From Gammaproteobacteria bacterium (GTDB lineage: Bacteria; Pseudomonadota; Gammaproteobacteria; SZUA-152), in contig JAUVNZ010000079.1 in the NCBI GenBank assembly GCA_030599435.1, positions 1 to 7,122 on the forward strand: a stretch of 7,122 nucleotides of DNA. The letters are read 5' to 3'. Shown here piece after piece: positions 1 to 6,681 of the stretch (the first letter of the stretch is position 1; every line of letters starts with the position of its first letter). The position numbers and the translations under genes were made by a program. The notes under the pieces are model-generated. The model ran no database searches and was not told the DNA's origin. It saw nothing but the letters and a program-made list of their open reading frames with translations.

Positions 1-315
1 CTTTAACTGTTCCAGTGTTGGAACAACCGAAGTCATCATCTGCATAATAATTGAGGATGAGATATACGGCATCACACCCAGGGCAAATAATGACAAGCGG
101 CTTAGTGCGCCACCAGAGAACATGTTGAATACATCAACAATTGATCCCTTGGTCTGGGCAAAAAGAGTCGCCAGTGCTTCTGCATTAATGCCGGGGACTG
201 GAATATGGGCACCCAGACGAAAGATTATCAGCGCACCAATTACAAAGAATATGCGATGTTTAAGCTCGGTCAGCCCACCTGAACTGCCGCCAACTGGTGT
301 ACCGGGTTTTGCCAT
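1..315 (-). CDS. secY: Preprotein translocase channel subunit SecY, N-terminal part (cut by window edge)
   Basis: SecY is the pore-forming subunit of the SecYEG channel in the inner membrane, which passes unfolded proteins from SecA or the ribosome. Only the first 105 residues are in the window; the gene runs off the left edge without a stop. Visible in order: a short polar Gly/Ser-rich cytoplasmic N-terminus (1-20), a first hydrophobic segment (about 21-36, [15 protein letters not shown]), the IPVPGI loop (38-43), and the plug/TM2 region with [18 protein letters not shown] at 63-80 and MPYISSSII at 82-90, all closely matching E. coli SecY. The ATG at 315-313 shares its A with the TAA of rplO (TAATG), so translation is probably coupled to L15 synthesis; upstream only a weak AGAG is seen. 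Family assignment is certain; the start is well supported by the alignment with E. coli (MAK...). Confidence 0.97.
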   Translation of the reverse strand, partial: MAKPGTPVGGSSGGLTELKHRIFFVIGALIIFRLGAHIPVPGINAEALATLFAQTKGSIVDVFNMFSGGALSRLSLFALGVMPYISSSIIMQMMTSVVPTLEQLK

Positions 316-746
316 TACTCTACTTTACCGCCAGCCTTCTCTATCGCTTCTCTGGCACCCTTAGTTACGGATATTCCTTTCAGTGTGACTGCTTTTTCGA
401 CAGGACCAGAAAGCATAACTTTGGCACGTAATATACGAGTATGGATTAAACCAGCATTACGTAGCGCGGCTAAATCAATGACATCGTCTGTGACCAGGCC
501 CAGTTCATGAGTACGGATTTCAGCAGTTGTTAATTTTAACGCTGAACGAAAACCGCGTTTAGGCAAACGGCGTTGAAGCGGCATTTGCCCACCTTCAAAA
601 CCTACCTTGTGATAACCGCCAGAACGTGCTTTTTGACCTTTATGGCCTTTACCTGAGGTTTTACCCCAGCCACTGCCAATTCCGCGACCAACACGTTTTG
701 GTTCTTTATTTGAACCAGCAGCTGGACGAATTGTATTCAAATACAT
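315..746 (-). CDS. rplO: 50S ribosomal protein L15
   Basis: L15 is a late-assembling 50S protein with a long extended N-terminal arm threading through 23S rRNA and a globular C-terminal domain. The 143 residues (E. coli 144) show the Gly/Arg/Lys-rich arm (about 18-52, with [20 protein letters not shown] at 20-39), the conserved [17 protein letters not shown] stretch (50-66) and the C-terminal [17 protein letters not shown] (127-143). An in-frame ATG six codons upstream (764) is possible but would overlap rpmD by 16 bases. The ATG at 746 was chosen because MYLNTIRPA aligns with E. coli MRLNTLSPA and because AGGTGT at 751-756 lies at a proper distance. rpmD ends 2 bases upstream and secY starts on the stop codon. 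Confidence 0.97.
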   Translation of the reverse strand: MYLNTIRPAAGSNKEPKRVGRGIGSGWGKTSGKGHKGQKARSGGYHKVGFEGGQMPLQRRLPKRGFRSALKLTTAEIRTHELGLVTDDVIDLAALRNAGLIHTRILRAKVMLSGPVEKAVTLKGISVTKGAREAIEKAGGKVE

Positions 747-748
747 GA

Positions 749-937
749 TTACACCTGTTCCCATTCAAGCAAATAATTGACTTTATTAATCATACCGCGC
801 ACGGCTGGAGTATCTTCTACTTCTACAGTGTGATGCATACGGCGCAGACCGAGTCCTTTTACACAGGCCATGTGTTTCTTACCACGGCCATACATGCTCT
901 TGACGAGCTTAACTTTTAGCATTTTCTTGTCAGCCAT
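749..937 (-). CDS. rpmD: 50S ribosomal protein L30
   Basis: L30 is a small 50S protein that binds 23S rRNA domain II. The 62 residues (E. coli 59) carry the two family signatures: [12 protein letters not shown] at 28-39 and [12 protein letters not shown] at 42-53. The start at 937 is chosen over Met6 because GGAG (945-948) stands 7 bases before it. The gene starts 19 bases after rpsE and ends 2 bases before rplO. L30 is absent from some bacterial lineages, so its presence fits a proteobacterial spc cluster. The extra residues compared with E. coli are at the termini only. Confidence 0.96.
   Translation of the reverse strand: MADKKMLKVKLVKSMYGRGKKHMACVKGLGLRRMHHTVEVEDTPAVRGMINKVNYLLEWEQV
751..756 (-). 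promoter_or_regulatory. Shine-Dalgarno sequence that fixes the rplO start
   Basis: On the minus strand AGGTGT sits 4 bases before the ATG at 746 and its last base is the T of the rpmD stop codon. AGGTGTAATC closely resembles AGGTGATC, the complement of the 16S rRNA 3' end. It supports the start at 746 over the in-frame ATG at 764, which would lie upstream of this site. Confidence 0.75.
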
Positions 938-956
938 AATGATGCTCCAGAATCAA

Positions 957-1466
957 TCAGTCACGCAGATCTTCGACTTTGAGACCACGTTTTGCAGCAA
1001 TATGAGAAGGACTGCTAACGCCTTGCAGACCTTTCATTGTTGCCCTTACTACGTTTACCGGGTTTGTTGAACCAATACATTTAGCCAGTACATTTCGAAC
1101 ACCCGCAGCTTCAAAGACAGCACGCATGCTGCCACCGGCAATAATGCCTGTTCCTTCTGAACCTGGGCGCATTATTACTTTTGACGCGCTGAATATTGTT
1201 TCAGTCGGGTAGAAAAGCGTTCCGTTATCAAGGTTAATTTTAACCATTGATTTACGTGCTTCTTCCAATGCTTTTTGCACGGCAACGGGCACTTCACGAG
1301 CTTTACCTCGTCCCATACCGACATTTCCATTTCCATCACCGACAACAACCAGTGCTGAGAAACCAAAGATGCGTCCACCTTTTACAACTTTAGCAACGCG
1401 ACGGACGCTGACCAGCTTTTCAATAAAGTTGTCGCGCTTTTCGTTTGACATACGGCGTGCAGCCAT
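957..1466 (-). CDS. rpsE: 30S ribosomal protein S5
   Basis: S5 sits at the mRNA entry tunnel of the 30S subunit, contacts S4 and S8, and affects decoding accuracy. The 169 residues (E. coli 167) contain the N-terminal double-stranded-RNA-binding-like domain (about 13-77, with [20 protein letters not shown] at 28-47 and [13 protein letters not shown] at 54-66) and the C-terminal domain ([15 protein letters not shown] at 103-117, [12 protein letters not shown] at 132-143). In E. coli, spectinomycin-resistance changes map to the loop equivalent to about 21-31 here; its Lys-Gly-Gly core is intact. The ATG at 1466 has AGGAG (1473-1477) 6 bases upstream, built partly from the rplR TAG stop, which favours it over Met6. 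Gap to rplR is 9 bases. Confidence 0.98.
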   Translation of the reverse strand: MAARRMSNEKRDNFIEKLVSVRRVAKVVKGGRIFGFSALVVVGDGNGNVGMGRGKAREVPVAVQKALEEARKSMVKINLDNGTLFYPTETIFSASKVIMRPGSEGTGIIAGGSMRAVFEAAGVRNVLAKCIGSTNPVNVVRATMKGLQGVSSPSHIAAKRGLKVEDLRD

Positions 1467-1475
1467 AATCGACTC

Positions 1476-1829
1476 CTAGAATTCCAATCCATTTTCACGG
1501 GCAGCATCGGCCAGGGCCTTGACGCGTCCGTGATACCTGAAACCGGAGCGATCAAATGCTACGGTCTTTATTCCTGCTTCAACAGCTTTTTCAGCAATAC
1601 GCTTGCCGACTGCTGTTGCTGCTGCGATGTTTCCACCATTACCAAGATCTTTACGCATTTCAACTTCTACCGTTGAAGCACTGGCTAAAACTTTACCTGT
1701 CTCTGCCTGTAATACCTGCGCATAGATATGTCTTGGAGTACGATGAATACTCAATCTGTCAGAACCTAAACGAGCAATCTTAGCTCTGGTCTTGGTTGCA
1801 CGACGAATACGTGATGATTTTTTACTCAT
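1476..1829 (-). CDS. rplR: 50S ribosomal protein L18
   Basis: L18 binds 5S rRNA and, with L5, anchors it in the central protuberance of the 50S subunit. At 117 residues it has exactly the E. coli length. The basic N-terminus ([15 protein letters not shown], 3-17), [11 protein letters not shown] (29-39) and the C-terminal signature [20 protein letters not shown] (92-111) are all present. It is the only gene here ending in TAG; that TAG forms the first bases of the rpsE Shine-Dalgarno sequence. The start has AGGTT at 1835-1839 a few bases upstream and lies 15 bases after rplF. Confidence 0.98.
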   Translation of the reverse strand: MSKKSSRIRRATKTRAKIARLGSDRLSIHRTPRHIYAQVLQAETGKVLASASTVEVEMRKDLGNGGNIAAATAVGKRIAEKAVEAGIKTVAFDRSGFRYHGRVKALADAARENGLEF

Positions 1830-1844
1830 TTCATAACCTACCGA

Positions 1845-2378
1845 TTATTTCTTTTTAGCCTGTTTACGAACAACATATTCATCGGTATAACGAATACCTT
1901 TGCCTTTGTATGGCTCAGGTGGACGATAATGACGAATCTCAGCTGCAACCTGACCTACTTTTTGCTTGTCAGCACCTTTTACTACCAGTTCTGTCTGACT
2001 CGGTGCTTCAATAGTGATTCCATCAGGAATGCTATAAACAACAGGATGTGAAAAACCGAGGCTAAGGTTCAGATTTTTTCCCTGTACCTGTGCACGGTAA
2101 CCTACACCGATAATTGTTAGTTTCTTTTCAAACCCTGACGTGACTCCCGTGACAAGATTTGCCAGAAGTGCACGCGTTGTACCTGACATTGCACGTGACT
2201 TAGTAGAACCGTCATTTGCAGCAACTTTCAACAGACCATCTTCTAGCTCTACTGATACCAGTGGATGCTTGTTCATAGTCAATTCACCGACAGGGCCTTT
2301 TGCAACAATCACATCTTCTTTGATTGTTACTTCAGTACCACCTGGTAATGAAACGGGATTTTTAGCTATTCGTGACAT
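1845..2378 (-). CDS. rplF: 50S ribosomal protein L6
   Basis: L6 lies near the factor-binding site of the 50S subunit, next to the sarcin-ricin loop. The 177 residues equal the E. coli length and form the usual two similar domains (about 1-82 and 83-177). The second domain carries [20 protein letters not shown] (91-110) and the hallmark [11 protein letters not shown] (154-164), followed by a Lys-rich tail. The start is supported by AGGTGA at 2382-2387 directly upstream, in the 12-base gap after rpsH. Nothing in the sequence is atypical. Confidence 0.98.
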   Translation of the reverse strand: MSRIAKNPVSLPGGTEVTIKEDVIVAKGPVGELTMNKHPLVSVELEDGLLKVAANDGSTKSRAMSGTTRALLANLVTGVTSGFEKKLTIIGVGYRAQVQGKNLNLSLGFSHPVVYSIPDGITIEAPSQTELVVKGADKQKVGQVAAEIRHYRPPEPYKGKGIRYTDEYVVRKQAKKK

Positions 2379-2390
2379 GATTCACCTATA

Positions 2391-2789
2391 TTAAGCGACG
2401 TAACAGATCACTTCGCCACCAACACCCTCTTTACGGGCATTGCGGTCGGACATGATACCTTTCGATGTTGATATGATGGTGATACCCAGCCCTTTATTAA
2501 CTGACGGAATATCATCTTTTCCTGTATAGATACGACAACCGGGTTTACTGACGCGCTTGATCATCTCAATGACAGGGCTGCCCTGATAATATTTCAGCTT
2601 CAATTTAAGTGAAGGGAAACCTTTTTCGTCTTTTCCTTCAGTTATAGACTTGATGTAGCCTTCAGCCTTGAGTACTTCTGCAATAGCCTTCTTGGTACCG
2701 GATGCAGGTATATTTACCGTTTTCATCTCGGCATGATGGGCATTGCGTATACGCGTCAACATATCGGCAATTGGGTCACTCATACTCAT
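2391..2789 (-). CDS. rpsH: 30S ribosomal protein S8
   Basis: S8 is a primary binder of the central domain of 16S rRNA (helix 21). In E. coli it also represses its own operon by binding mRNA at the rplE start. The 132 residues (E. coli 130) begin with [17 protein letters not shown], as E. coli [16 protein letters not shown], and end with the signature [20 protein letters not shown] (107-126) and ICYVA. Two in-frame ATGs (2789 and 2783) are both preserved in E. coli; the first is favoured because GAGATGATA, one mismatch from the anti-Shine-Dalgarno complement GAGGTGATC, ends just upstream (about 2795-2803). It follows the longest spacer of the window (59 bases). Confidence 0.98.
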   Translation of the reverse strand: MSMSDPIADMLTRIRNAHHAEMKTVNIPASGTKKAIAEVLKAEGYIKSITEGKDEKGFPSLKLKLKYYQGSPVIEMIKRVSKPGCRIYTGKDDIPSVNKGLGITIISTSKGIMSDRNARKEGVGGEVICYVA

Positions 2790-2848
2790 GTTCGTATCAT
2801 CTCAGTGTCGTTTGTATCTGATGTTTCTTAAATTAATAAATTATTGCT
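2790..2848 (-). promoter_or_regulatory. AT-rich rpsN-rpsH spacer, function unknown
   Basis: This 59-base spacer is the longest in the window. Its first third, downstream of the rpsN stop, is almost only A and T and includes the short palindrome AATAATTTATT. No GC-rich stem followed by a T-run is present, so it is not an intrinsic terminator. I see no convincing -35/-10 pair. The last part holds the rpsH ribosome binding site. An A/U-rich single-stranded segment is the kind of place RNase E can cut, but that is only an inference. Confidence 0.3.
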
Positions 2849-3154
2849 TTACCAGCTGGCGCGTACTACACCAGGGGCTTCACCGCGGTTGAATACTTCA
2901 CGCAATTTATTACGTGAAAGCCCAAACTTACGGTAAAAACCATGCGGCCTTCCAGTCATGGCGCAGCGGTTACGCTGGCGCGATTTACTGGAATCACGCG
3001 GCAGCTTCTGCAAGGCATACATCGCTGCCATTGCATCTTCAGCTGAAACTTCTGGATCGATTATAGTAGCTTTCAGTGCAGCTCTTTTAGCCTGCAGCCT
3101 GATAGCAGCATTGGTGCGACGCTTTTCACGTGCAATCATCGATTTCTTAGCCAT
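2849..3154 (-). CDS. rpsN: 30S ribosomal protein S14, long zinc-free form
   Basis: S14 is a late-assembling protein in the head of the 30S subunit next to S10 and S19. At 101 residues it matches the long form of E. coli. The signature [13 protein letters not shown] at 61-73 has a single cysteine (Cys64), and no CxxC pairs exist elsewhere, so this is the C-minus form that needs no zinc. The protein ends in RASW, like E. coli KASW. The gene starts 3 bases after rplE; its Shine-Dalgarno sequence AAAGGT (3161-3166) is encoded by the last Lys-Gly codons of rplE, so the two are probably translated in a coupled way. Confidence 0.98.
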   Translation of the reverse strand: MAKKSMIAREKRRTNAAIRLQAKRAALKATIIDPEVSAEDAMAAMYALQKLPRDSSKSRQRNRCAMTGRPHGFYRKFGLSRNKLREVFNRGEAPGVVRASW

Positions 3155-3157
3155 ATC

Positions 3158-3703
3158 TTAACCTTTTGCCTTTATCGGGAGATTAAACCCTTTTAATAAT
3201 GCGCGAGCCTGTTCATCATTTGCTGCGCTGGTAGTGATCGTAATGTCCAGACCACGAATTGTATCAACCTTTTCATAGTCGATTTCAGGAAACACGATTT
3301 GCTCCTTCAAACCCATAGAGTAATTGCCACGACCATCAAAAGATTTGTGTGGCAGGCCACGAAAATCTCGAATACGTGGAATCGCAATAGTTACCAGCCT
3401 GTCAAGGAACTCGTACATACGTTCCCGACGCAGGGTTACCTTGCAACCTATCGGCCAGCCATCGCGGATCTTGAATCCAGCAATAGACTTACGTGCATAA
3501 GTCACTATTGGTTTCTGACCACTAATCAGCTCCATGTCGTTAACCGCAAATTCTATTACCTTTTTATTAGCAACAGCTTCACCAACACCCATATTGAGGG
3601 TGATTTTGGTGATACGCGGTATCTGCATAGCATTATCAAGAGCAAGCTCTTCCTTTAATGCTGGAGCAATTGTTTCTTTGTAATATTCTTCCAAACGAGC
3701 CAT
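3158..3703 (-). CDS. rplE: 50S ribosomal protein L5
   Basis: L5 binds 5S rRNA in the central protuberance and touches the P-site tRNA and the small subunit (bridge with S13). The 181 residues (E. coli 179) contain [18 protein letters not shown] (31-48), the [20 protein letters not shown] stretch (61-80), [10 protein letters not shown] (108-117) and [20 protein letters not shown] (136-155), all family hallmarks. The ATG at 3703 is preceded by AGGT (3711-3714) at 7 bases, in a 16-base gap after rplX. The start codon falls in the loop of a predicted small hairpin (3694-3709). In E. coli this start region is the target of S8 repression, so the same control is plausible but not shown. Confidence 0.98.
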   Translation of the reverse strand: MARLEEYYKETIAPALKEELALDNAMQIPRITKITLNMGVGEAVANKKVIEFAVNDMELISGQKPIVTYARKSIAGFKIRDGWPIGCKVTLRRERMYEFLDRLVTIAIPRIRDFRGLPHKSFDGRGNYSMGLKEQIVFPEIDYEKVDTIRGLDITITTSAANDEQARALLKGFNLPIKAKG

Positions 3704-3709
3704 GTCGTT
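3694..3709 (-). promoter_or_regulatory. Hairpin enclosing the rplE start codon, candidate S8 operator
   Basis: On the mRNA strand AACGA, loop CAUGGC and UCGUU form a perfect 5-base-pair stem, and the loop contains the rplE AUG. In E. coli the S8 protein represses the spc operon by binding a structure that spans this same start codon. The E. coli stem is longer and its sequence differs from what I see here, so position is conserved but the binding motif is not clearly so. A stem this short can also occur by chance. Confidence 0.3.
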
Positions 3710-3719
3710 AACCTGCTAT

Positions 3720-4037
3720 TTAAATGTCTACCATTTCGCCAGAGGTTTTATAAACTCTGACTTTCTTTCCATCTTCAAGAACTTTGATGCCTACACGAGA
3801 GGCCTTGCCTGACGCTGCATCAAACAGAGAGATATTGGATATATCCAATGCTGCTTCCTGTTCAACGATCCCACCGGTTTCACCAGCCTGCGGATTTGGT
3901 CGAACATGTTTCTTTACAATATTGATCCCATCAACCATCACGCGGCCGTTATCAAGTACACGTAGCACATTGCCACGTTTACCCTTATCCTTGCCTGCTA
4001 TAACGATGACGTCGTCACCTTTCTTAATTCTATTCAT
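3720..4037 (-). CDS. rplX: 50S ribosomal protein L24
   Basis: L24 is one of the first proteins to bind 23S rRNA and helps start 50S assembly near the exit tunnel. The 105 residues (E. coli 104) hold an N-terminal KOW motif (about 6-32, [17 protein letters not shown] then VLRV), followed by [16 protein letters not shown] (35-50) and GGIVEQEA (55-62). The ATG at 4037 has GAGGT upstream, part of which is the rplN TGA stop itself (TGAGGT, 4048-4053), 12 bases between the genes. rplE follows after 16 bases. Confidence 0.98.
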   Translation of the reverse strand: MNRIKKGDDVIVIAGKDKGKRGNVLRVLDNGRVMVDGINIVKKHVRPNPQAGETGGIVEQEAALDISNISLFDAASGKASRVGIKVLEDGKKVRVYKTSGEMVDI

Positions 4038-4049
4038 TACCCGTATACC

Positions 4050-4418
4050 TCAGAGAACTTCAGGTGCCAGTGAAATAATTTTCATGAACTGAGCTGTGCG
4101 CAATTCACGCGTAACTGGACCAAAGATACGTGTTCCAACTGGCTGTAATGCCGTATTCAGAAGAACTGCCGCGTTACCATCAAAGCGGATTGATGAGCCA
4201 TCATTTCTACGTACACCTTTTTTTGTACGTACAATCACGGCATTATAAACTTCACCTTTTTTTACACGCCCATTTGGAATCGCTTCCTTGATACTGATCT
4301 TGATTACATCGCCAATACCGGCGTAACGGCGCTTGGACCCGCCAAGCACCTTGATGCACATGACCTTCCTTGCGCCACTATTATCTGCGACATCAAGTAC
4401 GCTTTGCATCTGAATCAT
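4050..4418 (-). CDS. rplN: 50S ribosomal protein L14
   Basis: L14 is a 50S protein at the subunit interface (bridge B5/B8) and neighbours L19. The 122 residues (E. coli 123) begin [20 protein letters not shown] and include [20 protein letters not shown] (22-41), [20 protein letters not shown] (52-71) and the end [12 protein letters not shown]. One residue is missing relative to E. coli in the variable loop near 89-93. AGGAG at 4428-4432 stands 9 bases before the ATG. In E. coli this is the first gene of the spc operon; here it follows rpsQ by only 46 bases. Confidence 0.98.
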   Translation of the reverse strand: MIQMQSVLDVADNSGARKVMCIKVLGGSKRRYAGIGDVIKISIKEAIPNGRVKKGEVYNAVIVRTKKGVRRNDGSSIRFDGNAAVLLNTALQPVGTRIFGPVTRELRTAQFMKIISLAPEVL

Positions 4419-4464
4419 TGCCCTGAACTCCTGATTTTCTTCATTCTATATAAGTTAAGTCAGC
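4419..4464 (-). promoter_or_regulatory. rpsQ-rplN spacer, possible position of a spc promoter
   Basis: This 46-base spacer corresponds to the place where E. coli has the separate spc promoter. It contains TAGAAT (4443-4448), five of six bases of the sigma-70 -10 box, within an AT-rich segment. At 16-18 bases upstream I find no good -35 box, and there is no TG extension. It then holds the rplN ribosome binding site, with a TCAGG repeat on either side of AGT. There is no terminator, so read-through from the S10 part is likely in any case. Confidence 0.3.
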
Positions 4465-4725
4465 TTATTTAGCGCGACTAACAACCTCGATTACACGCCA
4501 GCTTTTGCTTTTAGACAAAGGACGACACTCTTCAATCTGAACTGTATCGCCTTCATTGCAATCATTTGATTCGTCATGCGCATGCAGCTTGGTTGATTTG
4601 CGAATGTACTTTTTGTACAGCGGGTGCTTTTCCAAACGCTCTACAAGAACCGTTACAGTTTTATCCATCTTGTTACTGATGACTAAACCGCTGATTGAAC
4701 GTGCAATATTTTCCTGGTCGCTCAT
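4465..4725 (-). CDS. rpsQ: 30S ribosomal protein S17
   Basis: S17 is a primary 16S rRNA-binding protein of the 30S body with an OB fold. The 86 residues (E. coli 84) show [14 protein letters not shown] (13-26), [20 protein letters not shown] (33-52) and the family signature [18 protein letters not shown] (59-76). The start codon overlaps the rpmC stop as ATGA (4722-4725), which points to translational coupling; AGAGG at 4732-4736 lies 6 bases upstream within rpmC. In E. coli this is the last gene of the S10 operon. Confidence 0.98.
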   Translation of the reverse strand: MSDQENIARSISGLVISNKMDKTVTVLVERLEKHPLYKKYIRKSTKLHAHDESNDCNEGDTVQIEECRPLSKSKSWRVIEVVSRAK

Positions 4726-4919
4726 GCGTCGCCTCTGCCTTTCTCATTCATAATCGTTTTTACACGAGCAATAGAGCGTTTTGCATCTCTTAAAGCTGCG
4801 TGATTTCCCTGTTGCCCCGTCGCAATCTGCATACGCAATGTAAACTTCTGCTCGAGCAGTTCATCCAGCTTAGACTGCAGCGCTTTACCATCAAGTGCTC
4901 TCATATCAGTTGCTTTCAT
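4722..4919 (-). CDS. rpmC: 50S ribosomal protein L29
   Basis: L29 lies by the peptide exit tunnel with L23 and forms part of the docking site for trigger factor and SRP. The 65 residues (E. coli 63) are an antiparallel pair of predicted helices (about 6-36 and 39-60), with [16 protein letters not shown] (21-36) and [10 protein letters not shown] (51-60) matching the family. The ATG directly follows the rplP TAA with no gap, and AGGTGG (4925-4930) inside the end of rplP serves as ribosome binding site. The stop overlaps rpsQ by 4 bases. Confidence 0.97.
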   Translation of the reverse strand: MKATDMRALDGKALQSKLDELLEQKFTLRMQIATGQQGNHAALRDAKRSIARVKTIMNEKGRGDA

Positions 4920-5333
4920 TTAAACCACCTGCCTTGAAACAAATACTGTTTTTACTGGTAGCTTGGCGCCCGCCAGACGAAATGCTTCACGTGCGATTTC
5001 TTCGCTAACGCCTTCCATTTCATAAAGGACATGCCCTGGCTTAACCAGTGATACCCAGTATTCCGGATTGCCTTTACCTTTACCCATTCTTACTTCCAAT
5101 GGCTTTTTGGAGATTGGCTTATCAGGGAATACTCGTATCCATACACGGCCACCACGTTTAATGTGGCGAGTTAGTGCACGACGTGCAGCTTCGATTTGTC
5201 TGGCAGTAATACGACCACGTTCGACCGTTTTCAAACCATATTCACCAAAACTTACTTTATTTCCACGCAATGCCAGCCCGCGATTGCGGCCTTTGTGCAT
5301 CTTACGAAACTTTGTTCTCTTTGGTTGCAGCAT
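4920..5333 (-). CDS. rplP: 50S ribosomal protein L16
   Basis: L16 lies close to the A site and peptidyl transferase centre of the 50S subunit and is needed for late assembly. The 137 residues (E. coli 136) start [20 protein letters not shown] and carry [20 protein letters not shown] (41-60), [15 protein letters not shown] (64-78) and [14 protein letters not shown] (81-94). Arg82 corresponds to E. coli Arg81, the residue hydroxylated by the oxygenase YcfD, and is conserved. A one-residue insertion relative to E. coli falls near 22-25. GGAG (5344-5347) in the 15-base gap after rpsC supports the start. Confidence 0.98.
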   Translation of the reverse strand: MLQPKRTKFRKMHKGRNRGLALRGNKVSFGEYGLKTVERGRITARQIEAARRALTRHIKRGGRVWIRVFPDKPISKKPLEVRMGKGKGNPEYWVSLVKPGHVLYEMEGVSEEIAREAFRLAGAKLPVKTVFVSRQVV

Positions 5334-5348
5334 AATTCTATATCTCCA

Positions 5349-6020
5349 TCAGGCCCCGGTTGCAGCCTTGACATTGCTGTCACCTTCATCAATATCACGG
5401 ACTTCACCTTTGAAAATCCAGACTTTGATACCTATAATTCCATAGGTCGTCAGTGCTTCAGCAGTTCCATAATCAATATCTGCACGTAATGTGTGCAAAG
5501 GAACCCTGCCATCTCTGACCCATTCTGTACGCGCGATTTCTGCACCGTTTAAACGTCCAGCAATCATTATCTTGACGCCTTCGGCACCAAGACGCATGGT
5601 GTTCTGCATAGAGCGCTTCATGGCACGTCTGAACATCACACGCTTTTCAAGCTGCTGAGCAATATTCTCGGCAACCAGTTTTGCATCCATCTCTGGTTTA
5701 CGAATTTCTTCAACCGCAACCTGGACTGGCATACCCACCATTTTGCCTAGTTCTTTACGCAAACGATCTATGTCTTCACCCTTTTTACCGATAACGATAC
5801 CCGGGCGAGCAGTGAACAAGGTAATGTTCATGTTCTGTGAAGGTCGCTCAATAACAATCTTGCTTATTGCAGCACTTTTCAGACGCTTTTCTAGAAATGC
5901 ACGAACTTTCATATCCGCAGTCAAAAACTCTGCGTACTGCTGTTTATTGCCGTACCACTTAGCTGTCCAGTCCTTGACTATGCCAAGTCTGAAACCGATT
6001 GGTTGGACTTTCTGGCCCAT
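5349..6020 (-). CDS. rpsC: 30S ribosomal protein S3
   Basis: S3 lies in the 30S head at the mRNA entry tunnel and takes part in mRNA unwinding. The 223 residues contain the N-terminal domain ([18 protein letters not shown] at 1-18), a KH type II domain with the GKKG loop at 78-81 ([18 protein letters not shown], 71-88), and the C-terminal domain ([20 protein letters not shown] at 131-150, [14 protein letters not shown] at 172-185). Arg131, Arg132 and Lys135, important for helicase activity in E. coli, are kept. The tail after KVWIFKGE is short and partly acidic; E. coli (233 residues) has a longer Lys/Arg-rich tail. Residue 6 is Gln where His is common. ATG abuts the rplV stop. Confidence 0.98.
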   Translation of the reverse strand: MGQKVQPIGFRLGIVKDWTAKWYGNKQQYAEFLTADMKVRAFLEKRLKSAAISKIVIERPSQNMNITLFTARPGIVIGKKGEDIDRLRKELGKMVGMPVQVAVEEIRKPEMDAKLVAENIAQQLEKRVMFRRAMKRSMQNTMRLGAEGVKIMIAGRLNGAEIARTEWVRDGRVPLHTLRADIDYGTAEALTTYGIIGIKVWIFKGEVRDIDEGDSNVKAATGA

Positions 6021-6365
6021 TTACTTACTCCCCTGCTTTTCACCCACCTTAATGGTGATGTGACTGGTTCGTTTCAGAATTCTTGCTGCACGGCCTTTAG
6101 CCCGTGCGCGTATACGTTTCAGCGTTGGTCCACCATCAATAAAGGCAGTGGTTACAAACAATTCATCAATATCAGCGCCATCGTTGTGTTCAGCATTTGC
6201 AATCGCTGAATTAAGAACCTTCTTGAGGGTTCCTGCACCTGACTTGTTGCTGTATTCAAGAATTTCCAGCGCACGCTCAACCTGCAGGCCACGAATCTGA
6301 TCAGCGACCAGACGCAATTTCTGCGGTGAGGTTCTTACATGTTTCAAAACTGCTTGCGTTTCCAT
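6021..6365 (-). CDS. rplV: 50S ribosomal protein L22
   Basis: L22 binds all 23S rRNA domains and its long beta-hairpin lines the peptide exit tunnel at the constriction. The 114 residues (E. coli 110) begin with MET as in E. coli and contain [17 protein letters not shown] (10-26), [17 protein letters not shown] (53-69) and the hairpin [20 protein letters not shown] (78-97). Leu82-Lys83-Arg84 stand where E. coli has Met-Lys-Arg, the triplet deleted in one classic erythromycin-resistant mutant, so the loop is intact. The extra residues are at the C-terminus (GEKQGSK). The start lacks a clear Shine-Dalgarno sequence. The last codons contain the ribosome binding site of rpsC. Confidence 0.98.
   Translation of the reverse strand: METQAVLKHVRTSPQKLRLVADQIRGLQVERALEILEYSNKSGAGTLKKVLNSAIANAEHNDGADIDELFVTTAFIDGGPTLKRIRARAKGRAARILKRTSHITIKVGEKQGSK
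6028..6033 (-). promoter_or_regulatory. Ribosome binding site of rpsC inside the end of rplV
   Basis: GGGGAG on the minus strand lies 7 bases before the rpsC ATG and is made of the Gln-Gly-Ser codons near the end of rplV. Because rpsC starts immediately after the rplV TAA, initiation on rpsC must use this coding-embedded site, which implies coupled translation. Confidence 0.75.
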
Positions 6366-6391
6366 TACTGAGATACCGTATACGTTAACTT
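6366..6391 (-). promoter_or_regulatory. rpsS-rplV spacer with a DNA palindrome and no clear ribosome binding site
   Basis: The 26-base spacer has no AGGAG or AGGTG-like element before the rplV ATG; the closest is CGGT. It contains CGTATACG (6377-6384), a perfect 8-base palindrome inside an imperfect 14-base one (6374-6387). No function is assigned. Confidence 0.3.
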
Positions 6392-6667
6392 TTATCGAAC
6401 AACTTTCCTGTCAGCCATATGGCCGCGGTAAGTACGTGTTGCTGCGAACTCACCTAACTTGTGTCCTACCATGTTTTCAGAAATCAAAACTGGAACATGC
6501 TGACGCCCGTTATGCACCGCAATAGTCAGGCCGACAAATTCAGGCATGATCATTGAACGCCTGGACCAGGTTTTGATTGGTTTACGATTGTTTTCACTGA
6601 CAGCCTTTTCAGCTTTGGCCATCAGGTGATGATCAACAAAAGGACCTTTTTTAATCGAACGTGCCAT
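6392..6667 (-). CDS. rpsS: 30S ribosomal protein S19
   Basis: S19 lies in the 30S head with S13 and contacts the A-site finger of the large subunit (bridge B1a). The 91 residues (E. coli 92) show [15 protein letters not shown] (1-15), [15 protein letters not shown] (32-46) and the signature [16 protein letters not shown] (68-83). AGGAG at 6675-6679 lies 7 bases before the ATG, in the 14-base gap after rplB. rplV follows after a 26-base spacer. Confidence 0.98.
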   Translation of the reverse strand: MARSIKKGPFVDHHLMAKAEKAVSENNRKPIKTWSRRSMIMPEFVGLTIAVHNGRQHVPVLISENMVGHKLGEFAATRTYRGHMADRKVVR

Positions 6668-6681
6668 TTACATACTCCTGC

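Noticed and set aside
122..364. Plus-strand open frame over the start of secY
   Set aside because: It is the antisense shadow of secY/rplO; the peptide resembles no family I know and lacks a ribosome binding site.
1175..1378. 67-residue minus-strand frame inside rpsE
   Set aside because: It is an out-of-frame reading of rpsE, whose in-frame product matches S5 throughout.
3299..3658. 119-residue plus-strand open frame antisense to rplE
   Set aside because: It lies wholly inside the conserved L5 gene, its composition follows the complement of L5 codons, and no recognisable domain is present.
5068..5489. Two overlapping plus-strand open frames (125 and 97 residues) antisense to rplP/rpsC
   Set aside because: Both are antisense shadows of rplP and rpsC; two frames open at once over the same bases argues against either being real.
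2746..6384. Palindrome CGTATACG occurring three times (2746-2753, 6109-6116, 6377-6384)
   Set aside because: Two of the three copies encode Arg-Ile-Arg with the same codons in S8 and L22, so they are explained by the proteins; only the spacer copy remains unexplained.
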